Notes under the pieces: generated by a model
Database searches by the model: none
Seen by the model: the letters and a program-made list of their open reading frames with translations, nothing else
What the model was told of the DNA's origin: nothing
Program-made: the position numbers and the translations under genes
NCBI RefSeq assembly: GCF_027922045.1
Contig: NZ_BSEX01000004.1
Span: forward strand, 186,001 to 250,000
Direction: 5' to 3'
From: Microbacterium terregens
GTDB taxonomy: Bacteria; Pseudomonadota; Alphaproteobacteria; Sphingomonadales; Sphingomonadaceae
DNA length: 64,000 nucleotides
Shown here: positions 9,364 to 18,333 of the stretch, piece after piece
Position numbering within the stretch: position 1 is the stretch's first letter
Layout: every line of letters starts with the position of its first letter

Positions 9364-11223
9364 TTAGGCGCCGCCGTCCAGATAGGCTGCCACCCACAGC
9401 AGCGGCGCGTTCCAGTTGATCGCGACCTCGTTCAGCGCATAGGCCGAGATATCGTCCTTCCAGCAGCGTTGCGGCGCACACTTCCCCTTCATCGTCAGGG
9501 CGATCGGATCGCTCATCGATGTCGAGTTCGGCCCGCCGGACACAACGCCGGGCGGCGGCCCTGGCAGCGATGGATCCAGCTGGTGCGCCCAGAAACGGTG
9601 GTGCGGGTTCAGGAGAGGCCGCGCCCCGAACCCCGAGACATAGCTCTGGTCGAGCGGGTTGCGGCCGAGCATGTAATCCATCGCGTCGACCACGCCGACG
9701 CGATAGCGCGCCTCGCCCGTCAGGCCATGCGCCACGCCCAGGATCATCGCCCGGTTCAGGATCGAGGAGTTGGATCCCCAGGGATAATCGAGCGTCGCAT
9801 AGGGGATGCGGTAGCCGGACCGCTCCGTCTCCGCCAAAAAGCCGTCCGCCGCCGCGACAAGTGCGGCGCGGGCTCGCGCGGCATCAGCCTGGGGGATGCC
9901 CGGCGCCGTGGCGAGGGTGATTGTGCCGAGCGCGCCGACATTGCCCCAATTCGGTTCGCCCACCGACGCGGATTGAGCAGGCATCGCCGCGAGCGCGTCG
10001 CCATACACGGCCTCGCCCGTCGTCGCCCACAGTTCGGCGGTCGCCCAATAGAGTTCGTCCGACAGGTCATTGTCGCCGTAGCCGCCGCTGCCGGTGAAGC
10101 TGTTGGTCGCATAAACCTCCGGGTTGCGTAGCGCTGCCCGATAGGCGCGTTTCGCCGCCGCCAGGCAGGTCGCCGAAAATGTCGGATCGACGCGCCGCCA
10201 GATCCGCGCGCATTGCGCCGCGACAGCTGCTAGGTTGAGCGTCGCGCCCGTCGTCGGCGGGTAGAGCAGCCGGTCTTCCTTGTCGTTGTGCGGCGGCGTC
10301 GGCAGCGGGGTCCAGTTGCGGTCGGCCACCTTTTGGTGCGCCATCCCGCCGGCATCGATGGTGCGAAGCGTCAGCGGGCCGGTAGACGGCAAAGGTCCGA
10401 CGGGCACCTCTGCACGGACGCCATCGGGTATCTGCATGGCCAGCAGGAACCGCATCTCCCAGCGCGCCTCGTCGAGGAGGTCGTTGATGCGGTTGCCGGC
10501 CTCCGGCAAGCGGGCGCGCCCGTCCGCGAAGGTGAACCGGCCGCTGGCGGCCTGGCGCTCGTACAGGTTCTGCAGGGTCCACAGCGAGATGCCGCCGTTG
10601 ACGACATATTTGCCCTGGTCCCCCGCGTCGTACCAACCGCCGGTCACGTCGAGCGTATAGCTGCAGCCAGACCAGACGGTGCCGCGCTCGTCCGTGCCCC
10701 GGAAGCAGGTCGCGATCTCCCGGGGATGCCCGGCCGGTCGCGCCCACTGTGCGCCCCCGGCATAGCGCGCCTCGATCGGGATCCCTGCCCGGTTCTGGTA
10801 GAAGAAGTTGAGCGCGGCTGACGCCAGCGGCGCGTACAGCCCCGTCCGCACCGCAAAAGCGCGGCTGGTCTGATCGGAGATCCGGATGCGGTAGGTGCCG
10901 GGCTTCGTCACCTGATCGAAGCGGACGAGATGGACATTGTCGCCCGATGCGCGATCGGCCCCGACCACCGTCGTCTGTCCTTCGGCGACCGTTTTGCCAT
11001 GCTCGTCGAGCACCCGCCACCGGAGCGGCACGGTGGAGTCACTCGCCACGACCGCGCGCTTCACCGTATCCGGCAGGAAGCCGATCTGGTTCAGCCGGAT
11101 CGCGGGGCTGGCGTCGCCAGCGGCACCGATTGTCAATGCGGCAATTGCCGGCAGTACCGAGGCACGCAGATGGGCGGGGAGCAGCTTCAAGGACGCCTCC
11201 AATAGATGCCTGCGGTGTAGCAC
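9364..11223 (-). CDS. GH9 glycoside hydrolase (endoglucanase/cellodextrinase type)
   Basis: Inverting beta-1,4-glucan hydrolase of family 9, 619 residues. An N-terminal hydrophobic segment (about 17-36) suggests export. An immunoglobulin-like CelD_N domain follows (about 40-130, with IRLNQIGFLPD near its start), then the (alpha/alpha)6 catalytic domain. The catalytic-base motif reads YDAGD, with Asp199 and Asp202 in GGWYDAGDQGKY, and the proton-donor Glu599 sits in NEVAINWNAPLLW near the C-terminus. DLSDELYWATAELWATTG and LGRNPLDQSYVSGFG are also typical. It is the promoter-proximal gene of the GH9-GH10 pair. Together with the xylanase and receptor it points to a mixed-linkage glucan, xyloglucan or hemicellulose-fragment diet, but GH9 specificity cannot be set from sequence alone. 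Confidence 0.93.
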   Translation of the reverse strand: MLHRRHLLEASLKLLPAHLRASVLPAIAALTIGAAGDASPAIRLNQIGFLPDTVKRAVVASDSTVPLRWRVLDEHGKTVAEGQTTVVGADRASGDNVHLVRFDQVTKPGTYRIRISDQTSRAFAVRTGLYAPLASAALNFFYQNRAGIPIEARYAGGAQWARPAGHPREIATCFRGTDERGTVWSGCSYTLDVTGGWYDAGDQGKYVVNGGISLWTLQNLYERQAASGRFTFADGRARLPEAGNRINDLLDEARWEMRFLLAMQIPDGVRAEVPVGPLPSTGPLTLRTIDAGGMAHQKVADRNWTPLPTPPHNDKEDRLLYPPTTGATLNLAAVAAQCARIWRRVDPTFSATCLAAAKRAYRAALRNPEVYATNSFTGSGGYGDNDLSDELYWATAELWATTGEAVYGDALAAMPAQSASVGEPNWGNVGALGTITLATAPGIPQADAARARAALVAAADGFLAETERSGYRIPYATLDYPWGSNSSILNRAMILGVAHGLTGEARYRVGVVDAMDYMLGRNPLDQSYVSGFGARPLLNPHHRFWAHQLDPSLPGPPPGVVSGGPNSTSMSDPIALTMKGKCAPQRCWKDDISAYALNEVAINWNAPLLWVAAYLDGGA

Positions 11224-11315
11224 TATTCCGGCGAACCGTAACGGAATACGTCAGGCGCTCCACAGGACGCGGCGCTACCTGCTTCCTACCTCAAAACGGC
11301 AGATTGAAGTTCTCG

Positions 11316-11362
11316 ACTTGGTTCTTGCGCCAGCGATCAGCGCGGCATTTTCGAAACCAAGT
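11316..11362. repeat. Inverted repeat upstream of the GH9 gene
   Basis: ACTTGGTT (11316-11323) and AACCAAGT (11355-11362) form perfect 8-bp arms separated by 31 bp, about 95 bp upstream of the GH9 start. It could be a stem-loop or a spaced binding site. Nothing else was recognised in the 200-bp gap 11224-11426. Confidence 0.35.
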
Positions 11363-11426
11363 TCATCTATTGGCGCACGTCTATCCGGCGGCGGTGGAGA
11401 CGATCGTGCTACGGGGGGAAAGATAA

Positions 11427-11517
11427 TGGCGGAGCGGGAGGGATTCGAACCCTCGATACGGTTTTGCCGTATACTCACTTTCCAGGCGAGCGCCTTCGAC
11501 CACTCGGCCACCGCTCC
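11427..11517 (-). tRNA. tRNA-Ser (anticodon GGA)
   Basis: A class II tRNA of 91 nt including an encoded CCA. The acceptor stem GGAGCGG pairs with CCGCTCC, the discriminator base is G, the anticodon loop reads CTGGAAA with GGA as the anticodon (reads UCC/UCU), the long variable arm contains ATACGG/CCGTAT, and GGTTCGAATCC is the T-arm. The 3' end faces the polysaccharide-utilisation block. Confidence 0.97.
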
Positions 11518-11601
11518 GCATGCTCTGGAAGGCGGCCCGTACCGCGCGTTGCGCCGGGGCGCAAGGCTGATGCGCGTGCAGTTGCCAGCAGCCGCAGGCG
11601 C

Positions 11602-12519
11602 ATGGCACGCTGCGACGTGATGCTGACCGCCCTTCTCTCGCTCGCCCTGCTCGGCACAACCCCTGCCGAGCCCGCACCCGGCCAGTCCGCGGCCCCCGCG
11701 CCACAGTCGGCCGCCACGCCGATCGCTGCGGATTGGCGACCGATCCCTGACGACGACGTGCTGGTGATGACGCTGGCTGGGGACCGTCGGGTCGTGATCC
11801 GGCTCGCGCCCGCAGCGGCTCCCGTCCACATCGCCAACATCCGCACGCTTGCACGGGCGCACTGGTGGGACCGGACCAGCGTCTACCGCGTCCAGGACAA
11901 CTATGTCGCGCAATGGGGCGATGCGACCGAGACAAAGGCGCTGCCCACGGGCGTCGTCGCCAACCCGCCTGCCGAATATGGCATGTCCGCCCCGAAGTTC
12001 GCCGCTGAGCTGACCCGGGCGGACCCCTATGCCCGCCAGATCGGCTTCACTGCCGACGGTTGGCCGGTCGCCCGCGGCAGCTGGCTAGACCAGGGAGCGG
12101 AAGCCTGGCTGCCGCACTGCTATGGCATGGTCGGGGTCGGACGGGACATGGCCCCGAGCACGGGCAGCGGGGCCGAACTCTACGCCGTGATCGGCCACGC
12201 GCCCCGCCATCTCGATCGCAACATTGCGCTGGTGGGCCGCGTGATCGAGGGGATCGAGTATCTGTCGGCGCTGCCGCGCGGCACCGGCGACCTCGGCTTC
12301 TACAAGACCGAAGCGGAGCGCACCCCGATCCTGTCGATCCGGCTGGCGAGCGACATGCCGGCCGCCGAGCGCCCGCGTTTCGACTATCGCGCTGCCGACA
12401 ACCCGCGCTTTGCCGCCTATGTCCGCGACCGTGAGAACCGCCAGCCGCCGTTCTTCACGGTTCCAGCCGGTGGCGCCGACATCTGCAACGTGCCGCCGCA
12501 GGTTCGCCGCAGGCCCTGA
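11602..12519 (+). CDS. Cyclophilin-type peptidyl-prolyl cis-trans isomerase, exported
   Basis: Periplasmic-type cyclophilin, 305 residues, expected to speed proline isomerisation in exported proteins. A short hydrophobic leader followed by a Pro/Ala-rich linker suggests a signal peptide. The core begins with [18 protein letters not shown] and APVHIANI, and later [22 protein letters not shown] and [21 protein letters not shown] match cyclophilin strands. Two starts are possible, ATG 11602 and ATG 11620; neither has a strong ribosome site, and the second leaves the leader nearly intact. Longer readings would run into the tRNA gene. The 60-residue tail beyond the domain is unusual for bacterial cyclophilins but common in sphingomonad homologues. 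Confidence 0.85.
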   Translation: MARCDVMLTALLSLALLGTTPAEPAPGQSAAPAPQSAATPIAADWRPIPDDDVLVMTLAGDRRVVIRLAPAAAPVHIANIRTLARAHWWDRTSVYRVQDNYVAQWGDATETKALPTGVVANPPAEYGMSAPKFAAELTRADPYARQIGFTADGWPVARGSWLDQGAEAWLPHCYGMVGVGRDMAPSTGSGAELYAVIGHAPRHLDRNIALVGRVIEGIEYLSALPRGTGDLGFYKTEAERTPILSIRLASDMPAAERPRFDYRAADNPRFAAYVRDRENRQPPFFTVPAGGADICNVPPQVRRRP

Positions 12520-12585
12520 GCAGCCACTCCGGCTACACCGCGCGGGTGCGCGGCAAGCCGGACCGTCTGCTGCGAGGGCGGGACG

Positions 12586-13167
12586 TCAGCGGCCGATCCA
12601 GTCGGCGACCTCGACCGCCACCTGGTTTGCTGCCTGGTTGATCGCGGGCGCAACCGTTTCCGCAGTGATCGCCGTCACCGGCACGCGTGCCTCGAAGCGA
12701 CGCTTCTCCACCGCCTCGGGACGGCCGACGCGGATCAGCGCCGCGTCGAAGGTGACGACCGCCTCGTTGGTGGTCGCATCCATGCCGAACGACCGGAGTT
12801 CGCCCGAGAGCTGCGAGCTCGGATCGACGCTCGCCTGGCGCAGGCTGAGGACCACCCGGCCGGTACGCGTGGTCACCGTATCGCTCAGCAGCCGGGCGAA
12901 CAGGCGCCCGGGCTGCTCGACCCACTGCGCATCCTTGACATAGGCGAGCGAGGTGTCGGTCGCGCGCACGGGGACGCGCGTCACCGCCAGCTCCTGCGGC
13001 ACGCTCGGCACGGCGATCAGGATCGACTTGGCCGCGCCCGAATTCTGCGCATTGCCGACCGGCACCGCCTGCGACGGCGTCAGGGTGAGCAGCGAGGGCG
13101 GCGGCTCCGCGCCCAGGCGGATGCAGGCGGACAGCGGCAGCAGCGCGAGAATGGCGAGCTTCTTCAT
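12586..13167 (-). CDS. ABC-type transport auxiliary lipoprotein of the Mla-like operon
   Basis: Outer-membrane lipoprotein (PqiC/ABC_trans_aux family), 193 residues, usually the outer-membrane partner of an MCE lipid-transport system. The lipobox LSAC puts the acylated cysteine at residue 15 of MKKLAILALLPLSAC. The mature part has the YVKDAQWVEQPGRLF segment that typifies the family. ATG 13167 is preceded by GTGAGGG at good spacing; a GTG at 13179 overlapping the mlaD stop is the alternative. It is the last gene of the mlaE-mlaF-mlaD operon, so it should work with that complex. Confidence 0.88.
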   Translation of the reverse strand: MKKLAILALLPLSACIRLGAEPPPSLLTLTPSQAVPVGNAQNSGAAKSILIAVPSVPQELAVTRVPVRATDTSLAYVKDAQWVEQPGRLFARLLSDTVTTRTGRVVLSLRQASVDPSSQLSGELRSFGMDATTNEAVVTFDAALIRVGRPEAVEKRRFEARVPVTAITAETVAPAINQAANQVAVEVADWIGR

Positions 13168-13175
13168 GAATTCCC

Positions 13176-14141
13176 TCACTTGCCTTCGTAGTCGGGCAGC
13201 TTCTGGCGGCCGATGATCGAGCTGGCGCCCCCCTGGTCCACCCGCTCCGCCACCGCGGCGAGCGCCGTGGTCATCTGGCGCAGGTCGGCAACCAGCTGAC
13301 CGACCTCCGGAACGGTCCGCTTGGAGAAGGTCTGCAGGCCGGGGCGGGCATCGCCGATCGCGTCGTTGAGCGTGTCGGCGCTACGCTGTGCCGACTCGAT
13401 CGTGCGGTTCAGGTTCTGGAGGGTCGGACGCACGTCGTTCGCGAGCACGCCGTTGCTGGTTTCCGCCAGCTGGCCGATCTGCTCGGCGGCAATGCCCGCG
13501 CGCTGGATGGCGATGCGCGTCTCCGCAAGCGTCGCGGCGATCTCCGGCCCGCGATCCGCGAGTGCGTCGGTCAGGCGATTGGTGTTTTCCAGGATCGCAG
13601 CGATCGAATTCTGGTTCCGATCCGACAGCAGCTCCGTCAGCCGCTCGGTGAGCGACGTCAGCCGTTCGAGCAGCCGCGGCGCGGAGCTCAGGATCGCGCC
13701 CAACCCACCGGGACGAGTCGGAATCACCGGCACGCCCATCGGGCAGGAGGTCTCCGGATGCACTTCGGGGCAGGCGATCGGCGGGGCGCCCTTCACCGCG
13801 CCGTCGAGCGCGATCTGGCTGACGCCGGTGAAGCCCACGCCCTGGATGGTGGCGGTGGTGCCCTCCAGGATCGGGACGCCCTCGTTCACGCTGATCCGCA
13901 CCCGCACCAGCGAGGGATCCGGCTTGAACAGGGCGATCTCCTTCACCTGGCCGGACGGCACACCGGAGAAGGCGACGGGCGACCCCTTGTTGATGCCGTC
14001 CACCGCCTGTTTGAAGAAGATGTCGTACTCAAGCTCGTTGGTGCCGTTCACGCGCGCCAGCCACACGGTGAAGATCGCCAGCACCGCAAGCAGGATCAGC
14101 ACCACCGCGCCGACCAAGACATGGTTCGATCGGGTTTCCAT
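13176..14141 (-). CDS. mlaD: MlaD-type MCE domain protein
   Basis: Membrane-anchored MCE protein (321 residues) that binds phospholipid between inner and outer membranes as part of an Mla-type ABC system. One N-terminal transmembrane helix (about 8-29) is followed by a single MCE domain (about 38-115, with FSGVPSGQVKEIAL and GVGFTGVSQIALDG) and a long helical C-terminal region (about 145-300) rich in Thr, Leu and Asn. That tail is longer than in Escherichia coli MlaD and resembles alphaproteobacterial forms. It starts 7 bp after mlaF and overlaps the possible GTG start of the lipoprotein gene. Confidence 0.9.
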   Translation of the reverse strand: METRSNHVLVGAVVLILLAVLAIFTVWLARVNGTNELEYDIFFKQAVDGINKGSPVAFSGVPSGQVKEIALFKPDPSLVRVRISVNEGVPILEGTTATIQGVGFTGVSQIALDGAVKGAPPIACPEVHPETSCPMGVPVIPTRPGGLGAILSSAPRLLERLTSLTERLTELLSDRNQNSIAAILENTNRLTDALADRGPEIAATLAETRIAIQRAGIAAEQIGQLAETSNGVLANDVRPTLQNLNRTIESAQRSADTLNDAIGDARPGLQTFSKRTVPEVGQLVADLRQMTTALAAVAERVDQGGASSIIGRQKLPDYEGK

Positions 14142-14148
14142 CAGCCTC

Positions 14149-14958
14149 TCAAGCCCCCTGTGCCTGCCGCGCTTCGGCGCTGCTGGCGCTGGCCACCGCG
14201 GCTCGTCCGCGGGGTCCTTTGAAATATTCCTGGATCCACGGGTGATCCAACGCGAGGAGTTCGTCGATCGTGCCGACGGCGATCACCTTCTTGTCCGCCA
14301 GCACCGCGACCCGATCGCAGATCGCATAGAGCGAATCGAGATCGTGGGTGATCAGGAACACGGTGAGCCCCAGCGTGCGCTGAAGCGAACGGGTAAGGTC
14401 GTCGAAGGCCGCTGCACCGATCGGGTCGAGCCCGGCGGTGGGCTCGTCGAGGAACAGGAGGTCCGGGTCGAGCGCGAGTGCCCGGGCAAGGCCCGCGCGC
14501 TTGCGCATGCCGCCGGAAAGCTCGGCTGGATATTTGGGCGCGGCATCCGCCGGCAGGCCGGTCATGACGACCTTGTAGGTCGCGATCTGCTCCAGCAGCG
14601 TCTCGCTCAGCCGCGGGTAGAATTCGCGCAGCGGGACCTGCACATTCTCGCCCACTGTCAGGGTGGAGAACAGCGCGCCGCCCTGGAACAGCACGCCCCA
14701 GCGCTTGCGGATCTCGACCGCCTCCGTCTCCTCGCGATCGAGCGTCGACTCGCCGAAGACCGAGATCTCGCCCGCCGCCGGAGTCTGGAGGCCGATGACC
14801 GAGCGCATCAGCACCGACTTGCCGGTACCCGATCCGCCGACCACGCCCAGGATCTCGCCCCGGCGCACGTCCAGGTCCAGCCCGTCGTGCACGATCTGGT
14901 CGCCGAACATGTTCTTGAGCCCGCGGACGCGGATCACAATGTCCTCGTCGGTCGTCAT
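14149..14958 (-). CDS. mlaF: ABC transporter ATP-binding protein, MlaF type
   Basis: ATPase of the phospholipid transport system, 269 residues. Walker A GGSGTGKS at 41-48, Q-loop LFQGGALFSTLTV near 90-102, signature LSGGM at 147-151 followed by RKRAGLARAL, Walker B DLLFLDEPTAGLDP at 166-179 and the switch histidine in LITHDLDS. The GALFSTLTVGENV stretch after the Q-loop is characteristic of MlaF/Ttg2A. ATG overlaps the mlaE stop by 4 bp, so the two are coupled. The last 25 residues are an Ala/Arg-rich tail. Confidence 0.93.
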   Translation of the reverse strand: MTTDEDIVIRVRGLKNMFGDQIVHDGLDLDVRRGEILGVVGGSGTGKSVLMRSVIGLQTPAAGEISVFGESTLDREETEAVEIRKRWGVLFQGGALFSTLTVGENVQVPLREFYPRLSETLLEQIATYKVVMTGLPADAAPKYPAELSGGMRKRAGLARALALDPDLLFLDEPTAGLDPIGAAAFDDLTRSLQRTLGLTVFLITHDLDSLYAICDRVAVLADKKVIAVGTIDELLALDHPWIQEYFKGPRGRAAVASASSAEARQAQGA

Positions 14959-16061
14959 ATCCAGCCGATCCGCTCGAAGAACACCGCGAAGAAGGCGTCG
15001 AGCACGATCACCAGGAAGATCGCCTGCACCACCGCAGAGGTCGTGCGCAGGCCGACCTGCTCGGCATCGCTTTCCACCTGCATGCCCTGGAAACAGCCGG
15101 AGATCGCGATGATGAGGCCGAACACCGGGGCCTTGATCAGGCCGACGTACAGGTCCGTGATCGGCACCACCTCACGCAGCCGCTGGACGTAGGTTACCAG
15201 CGGGATGTCGAGCGTCGCCCAGCACAGCAGCCCGCCCCCGATGATCGCGATGAGCGAGGCGTAGAAGCCGAGCAGCGGCATCATCAGCACCGCCGCCAGG
15301 GTGCGCGGCAGCACCAGCGCCTCCATCGGCGAGACGCCGATGGTGCGCATCGCGTCGATCTCCTCGGTCAGCTTCATGGTGCCGAGCTGCGCTGCAAAGG
15401 CAGAGCCGGAGCGACCCGCGACCATGATCGCCGTCATCAGCACGCCTAGTTCGCGCAGGGTGATGCGACCGATCAGGTTGATCGTGAACACCTCCGCGCC
15501 GAACTGGCGCAGCTGCACCGCGCCCTGCTGCGCGATCACGATGCCGATCAGGAAGCTCATCAGCCCGACGATGCCGAGCGCCGAGACGCCGACCACCTCG
15601 AACCGCTGCACCGTCGCATTGTACCGAAAGCGCCGCGGGTGGCGGATCACGTTGCCGGCTGCGATCACCGTCGCGCCGAGGAAGCCGAGGAGGCCCAACA
15701 GCGTACGGAACGACAGCACCGTTGCCGTGCCGAGTTCGTCCAGTACCCGCGCTACGGGCGGCAGCGGCTTCGCCTTCTGCACGACGGGCTGGTCCGCCTC
15801 GCCCACTTGGTCGATCAGGTGCTGGCCGTCCTCGTCCAGCCCCTCGATCTTTGCGTCATGGGCTGCAGCGAAGCGGCGCACGATCCACGCGCCGACCGTG
15901 TCGATCCGCTGCACGTCGGAGAGATCGATGCGGTCGACCGCGCCCTCGTGCCGGTCCAAGCGCTCGGGAAGACTCCCGAGCCGCGCAAGCGTGAGTTCCC
16001 CGGTGAACCGCAGCACGCGCTGGTCCTGCGGATCAGGGGAAAAGTCGACGGCCACAGTCAT
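14955..16061 (-). CDS. mlaE: MlaE-type ABC permease with N-terminal STAS domain
   Basis: Inner-membrane permease, 368 residues, first gene of the operon. Residues about 1-90 form a STAS-like domain (VLRFTGELTLARLG, VDRIDLSDVQRIDTVGAW), and the rest is the MlaE permease with GIVIAQQGAVQLRQFGAE, TAIMVAGRSGSAFAAQLGTM and EEIDAMRTIGVSPMEALVLPR. In many sphingomonads the STAS part, separate as MlaB in E. coli, is fused like this. ATG 16061 is preferred because GGAG lies 7 bp upstream; ATG 16067 would add two residues. It is divergent from the HAD phosphatase gene, 62 bp away. Confidence 0.92.
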   Translation of the reverse strand: MTVAVDFSPDPQDQRVLRFTGELTLARLGSLPERLDRHEGAVDRIDLSDVQRIDTVGAWIVRRFAAAHDAKIEGLDEDGQHLIDQVGEADQPVVQKAKPLPPVARVLDELGTATVLSFRTLLGLLGFLGATVIAAGNVIRHPRRFRYNATVQRFEVVGVSALGIVGLMSFLIGIVIAQQGAVQLRQFGAEVFTINLIGRITLRELGVLMTAIMVAGRSGSAFAAQLGTMKLTEEIDAMRTIGVSPMEALVLPRTLAAVLMMPLLGFYASLIAIIGGGLLCWATLDIPLVTYVQRLREVVPITDLYVGLIKAPVFGLIIAISGCFQGMQVESDAEQVGLRTTSAVVQAIFLVIVLDAFFAVFFERIGWI

Positions 16062-16123
16062 CGCCATGCTCCATCGGCGATTTCCACTAGAACGGCAAGG
16101 CGCGAGCTTGCAGAGACGCAGCA

Positions 16124-16798
16124 ATGCACCGTCTCGCAATCTACGACATGGACCGGACGATTACCCGTGCGGGTACCTGGACTCCCTTTCTTCTCCACAC
16201 GCTCGAAGGCCGGCAGCGCTGGCGGGTGGCGCTGCTGCCGCTCGCGGTGCTGCTCGCAGCCGGCTATGCCGGAAAGCTCTACAGCCGGGGCCGGTTGAAG
16301 GAACTGACCCACCGGCTGATGCTGGGCCGCACGGTCCCGGCCGAGACGCTCAAGACGCTTTCGCACCGCTTTGCCGAGCGGACGCTCGAAAAAGGCGTCT
16401 TCGCAGATGCGGTGAAGCAGATCGAGGCCGATCGGGCCGAGGGGCGCACCCTGGTGCTCGCCACCGCCTCCTACCGCTTCTACGCAGCCGAGATCGCGGC
16501 ACGGCTCGGCTTCGATCATGTCATCGCGACCGATTCGAAGCTCAGCGAAGCCGGGGCGCTGCTGCCCCGCATCGACGGCGAGAACTGCTACGGTCCCGGC
16601 AAGCTGCGGATGATCGAGTCTTGGTATGCGGCCCAGGGCCTGCGGCGCGAGGATACCCAGGTCCGCTTCTACAGCGATCATGTGTCGGACGCGCCGGTGT
16701 TCGAATGGGCCGACGAGCCGGTGGCGGTCAACGCCCATACGCCGCTGCGCCTGCTCGCCAAGGCACGGGGCTGGCGCATCCTCGACTGGGCAGCCTGA
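16124..16798 (+). CDS. HAD-IB family phosphatase
   Basis: Haloacid-dehalogenase phosphohydrolase of subfamily IB (phosphoserine-phosphatase-like), 224 residues. Nucleophile Asp8 and acid/base Asp10 lie in YDMDRTIT; motif II is LVLATASY; the distal acid pair is in YSDHVSDAPVF. A hydrophobic stretch near residues 34-49 suggests a membrane-proximal cap helix, seen in HAD-IB proteins acting on lipid-linked or small phosphates. The position divergent to an Mla operon may hint at lipid metabolism, but the substrate is unknown. Confidence 0.85.
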   Translation: MHRLAIYDMDRTITRAGTWTPFLLHTLEGRQRWRVALLPLAVLLAAGYAGKLYSRGRLKELTHRLMLGRTVPAETLKTLSHRFAERTLEKGVFADAVKQIEADRAEGRTLVLATASYRFYAAEIAARLGFDHVIATDSKLSEAGALLPRIDGENCYGPGKLRMIESWYAAQGLRREDTQVRFYSDHVSDAPVFEWADEPVAVNAHTPLRLLAKARGWRILDWAA

Positions 16799-16817
16799 AC
16801 CCGGATGCACAAACTGC

Positions 16818-18083
16818 TCAGAGCAGCACGTCGATGCTGTGGATGCACAGGCCGACCAGGCCGCCGACGAGCGTGCCGTTGATGCGGATATACTGAAGGT
16901 CGCGGCCGACGGCATTCTCCAGGCGGCCGGTGATGGTGCGCGCGTCCCAGCCGCGCACCGTGTCCGACACCAGCCGCACGATCGCGTCCCCATAGTCGGC
17001 GACCATGCCGACGGCGGCACGGCGCACGAAGCGGTTGATGGTGCGTGCCAGCCGCGGATCGCGCTGCAGCGTCTCGCCCAGCTGGCGCAGCGCATCGCCC
17101 ATGCCGCCCGCCATCGCCCGATCCGGATCGCGCACCAACCGCAGCAGCGCGGCACGGCTGCGCTCCCACATGCCGTCGAGCCAGCGCTGCAGCGCCGGGT
17201 TGCCGATCATGTCCTCCTTGAACTGCTCGACGCGCGCCTGGAGCGCCGGATCGGACTGGAGGTCGACGGCAAGCTTGGCGAGCCCCTCCTCCGCCTTGGC
17301 ACGCAGCGGATGCTGCGAGTCGGCGGCGATGTCGTCGGCGAGCTTGCGCAGGCCGTCCAGGATCTTGTTGGCGAGGGTCTCGTCGAGCCCGGTCCAGCGC
17401 AGGATCGATCCGGCGCGGTCGTGCACCATCGCGCGGATGACCTGCTCGTTCGCCTCCACGGCGCGCGCCACGAAGCGGATCATGCCGTCGATCAACGGCA
17501 CGTGGCGATCCTCGGCGATGGCGGCCTGGATCGCCTGCCCCAGCAGCGGTGCCACCTCCGTCGATCGCAGGCGATTGGCAATCGCACCCTTCACCATGCC
17601 GCCCAGCCGCTGCTGGTCGAACGACTGGATCAGGCTTGCGGCAAGGCGAGAGGCGCCATGGCGCAGGCGCCCTTGCCCGCCCACAGGATTGGCGAGCCAG
17701 CGGCCGACGACCGCCGCCACGTCCAGCCGCCGCATTCGCCGGGCGACCACATGGGCGGTCAGGAAGTTGTCGCGCAGGAAGATCGCCAACGTGTCGCCGA
17801 TGCGGTCCTTGTTGCGGGGGATGATCGCGGTATGCGGCACCGGCAGCCCGAGAGGATGCCGGAACAAGGCGGTCACCGCGAACCAGTCCGCCAGGCCGCC
17901 GACCATGGCCGCCTCGGCAAAGGCCTGGACGAAGCCCCATGCCGGATGCCGCGCCTCCAGCGCGCGCGAGGCAAGGAACAGCAGCGCCATCACCACGAGC
18001 ATGGCGGTGGCGACGCGGCGCATGCGGGTGAGCGCGGGAGGGACGGCGCCTCCGGTTCCGGGAACGCGCGCGAACAGGGTCAT
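16818..18083 (-). CDS. DUF445 family membrane protein
   Basis: Protein of 421 residues matching the DUF445/YjiN family, whose function is not established. An N-terminal hydrophobic helix (about 26-41) is followed by the family hallmark ALADWFAVTALFRHP-type segment (here GGLADWFAVTALFRHPLGLPVPHTAIIP), then about 300 residues of amphipathic helices and a terminal hydrophobic segment ending in CIHSIDVLL. Start ATG 18083 is chosen because homology begins there; the longer reading frame runs into an intergenic repeat whose translation is an artefact. It ends 19 bp from the convergent HAD gene. Confidence 0.88.
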   Translation of the reverse strand: MTLFARVPGTGGAVPPALTRMRRVATAMLVVMALLFLASRALEARHPAWGFVQAFAEAAMVGGLADWFAVTALFRHPLGLPVPHTAIIPRNKDRIGDTLAIFLRDNFLTAHVVARRMRRLDVAAVVGRWLANPVGGQGRLRHGASRLAASLIQSFDQQRLGGMVKGAIANRLRSTEVAPLLGQAIQAAIAEDRHVPLIDGMIRFVARAVEANEQVIRAMVHDRAGSILRWTGLDETLANKILDGLRKLADDIAADSQHPLRAKAEEGLAKLAVDLQSDPALQARVEQFKEDMIGNPALQRWLDGMWERSRAALLRLVRDPDRAMAGGMGDALRQLGETLQRDPRLARTINRFVRRAAVGMVADYGDAIVRLVSDTVRGWDARTITGRLENAVGRDLQYIRINGTLVGGLVGLCIHSIDVLL

Positions 18084-18197
18084 GCGTGAAACAATCCCCG
18101 AAAGCGGGGAAGGTTCAAGCCGGTCGCCACATGCGGCGCGGTGGATGCGCCGGTATCCGCCAGCTTGACACGTCAGCAGCCCCGAAGCCGCCTCTCC

Positions 18198-18289
18198 ATC
18201 GTCATGCTGAACTTGTTTCAGCATCCACCGCGTCTTAGCAGCCTCGCAGGTGGAAAGATGGACCCTGAAACAAGTTCAGGGTGACGGCT
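18198..18289. repeat. Inverted pair of palindromic intergenic repeats
   Basis: Two copies of one repeat in opposite orientation: a copy around 18204-18225 with arms ATGCTGAA/TTCAGCAT and a copy around 18262-18282 with arms ACCCTGAA/TTCAGGGT, both around the core cTTGTt/aACAAG. The arms differ at two positions on each side, yet pairing is kept. This looks like a REP-type family common between sphingomonad genes (family assignment from memory, not searched). It occupies the gap between the DUF445 start and the RND permease stop. Confidence 0.75.
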
Positions 18290-18333
18290 CATGGGAAGGG
18301 CTTCGGCGCGTGCGCTCGAACAGCCCCCACCGA

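Noticed and set aside
11464..11601. N-terminal extension of the cyclophilin
   Set aside because: It would start inside the tRNA-Ser gene and has no signal peptide.
18084..18224. N-terminal extension of the DUF445 protein
   Set aside because: The extra 47 codons are translated from an intergenic repeat (giving KQVQHDD), and homology starts at 18083.
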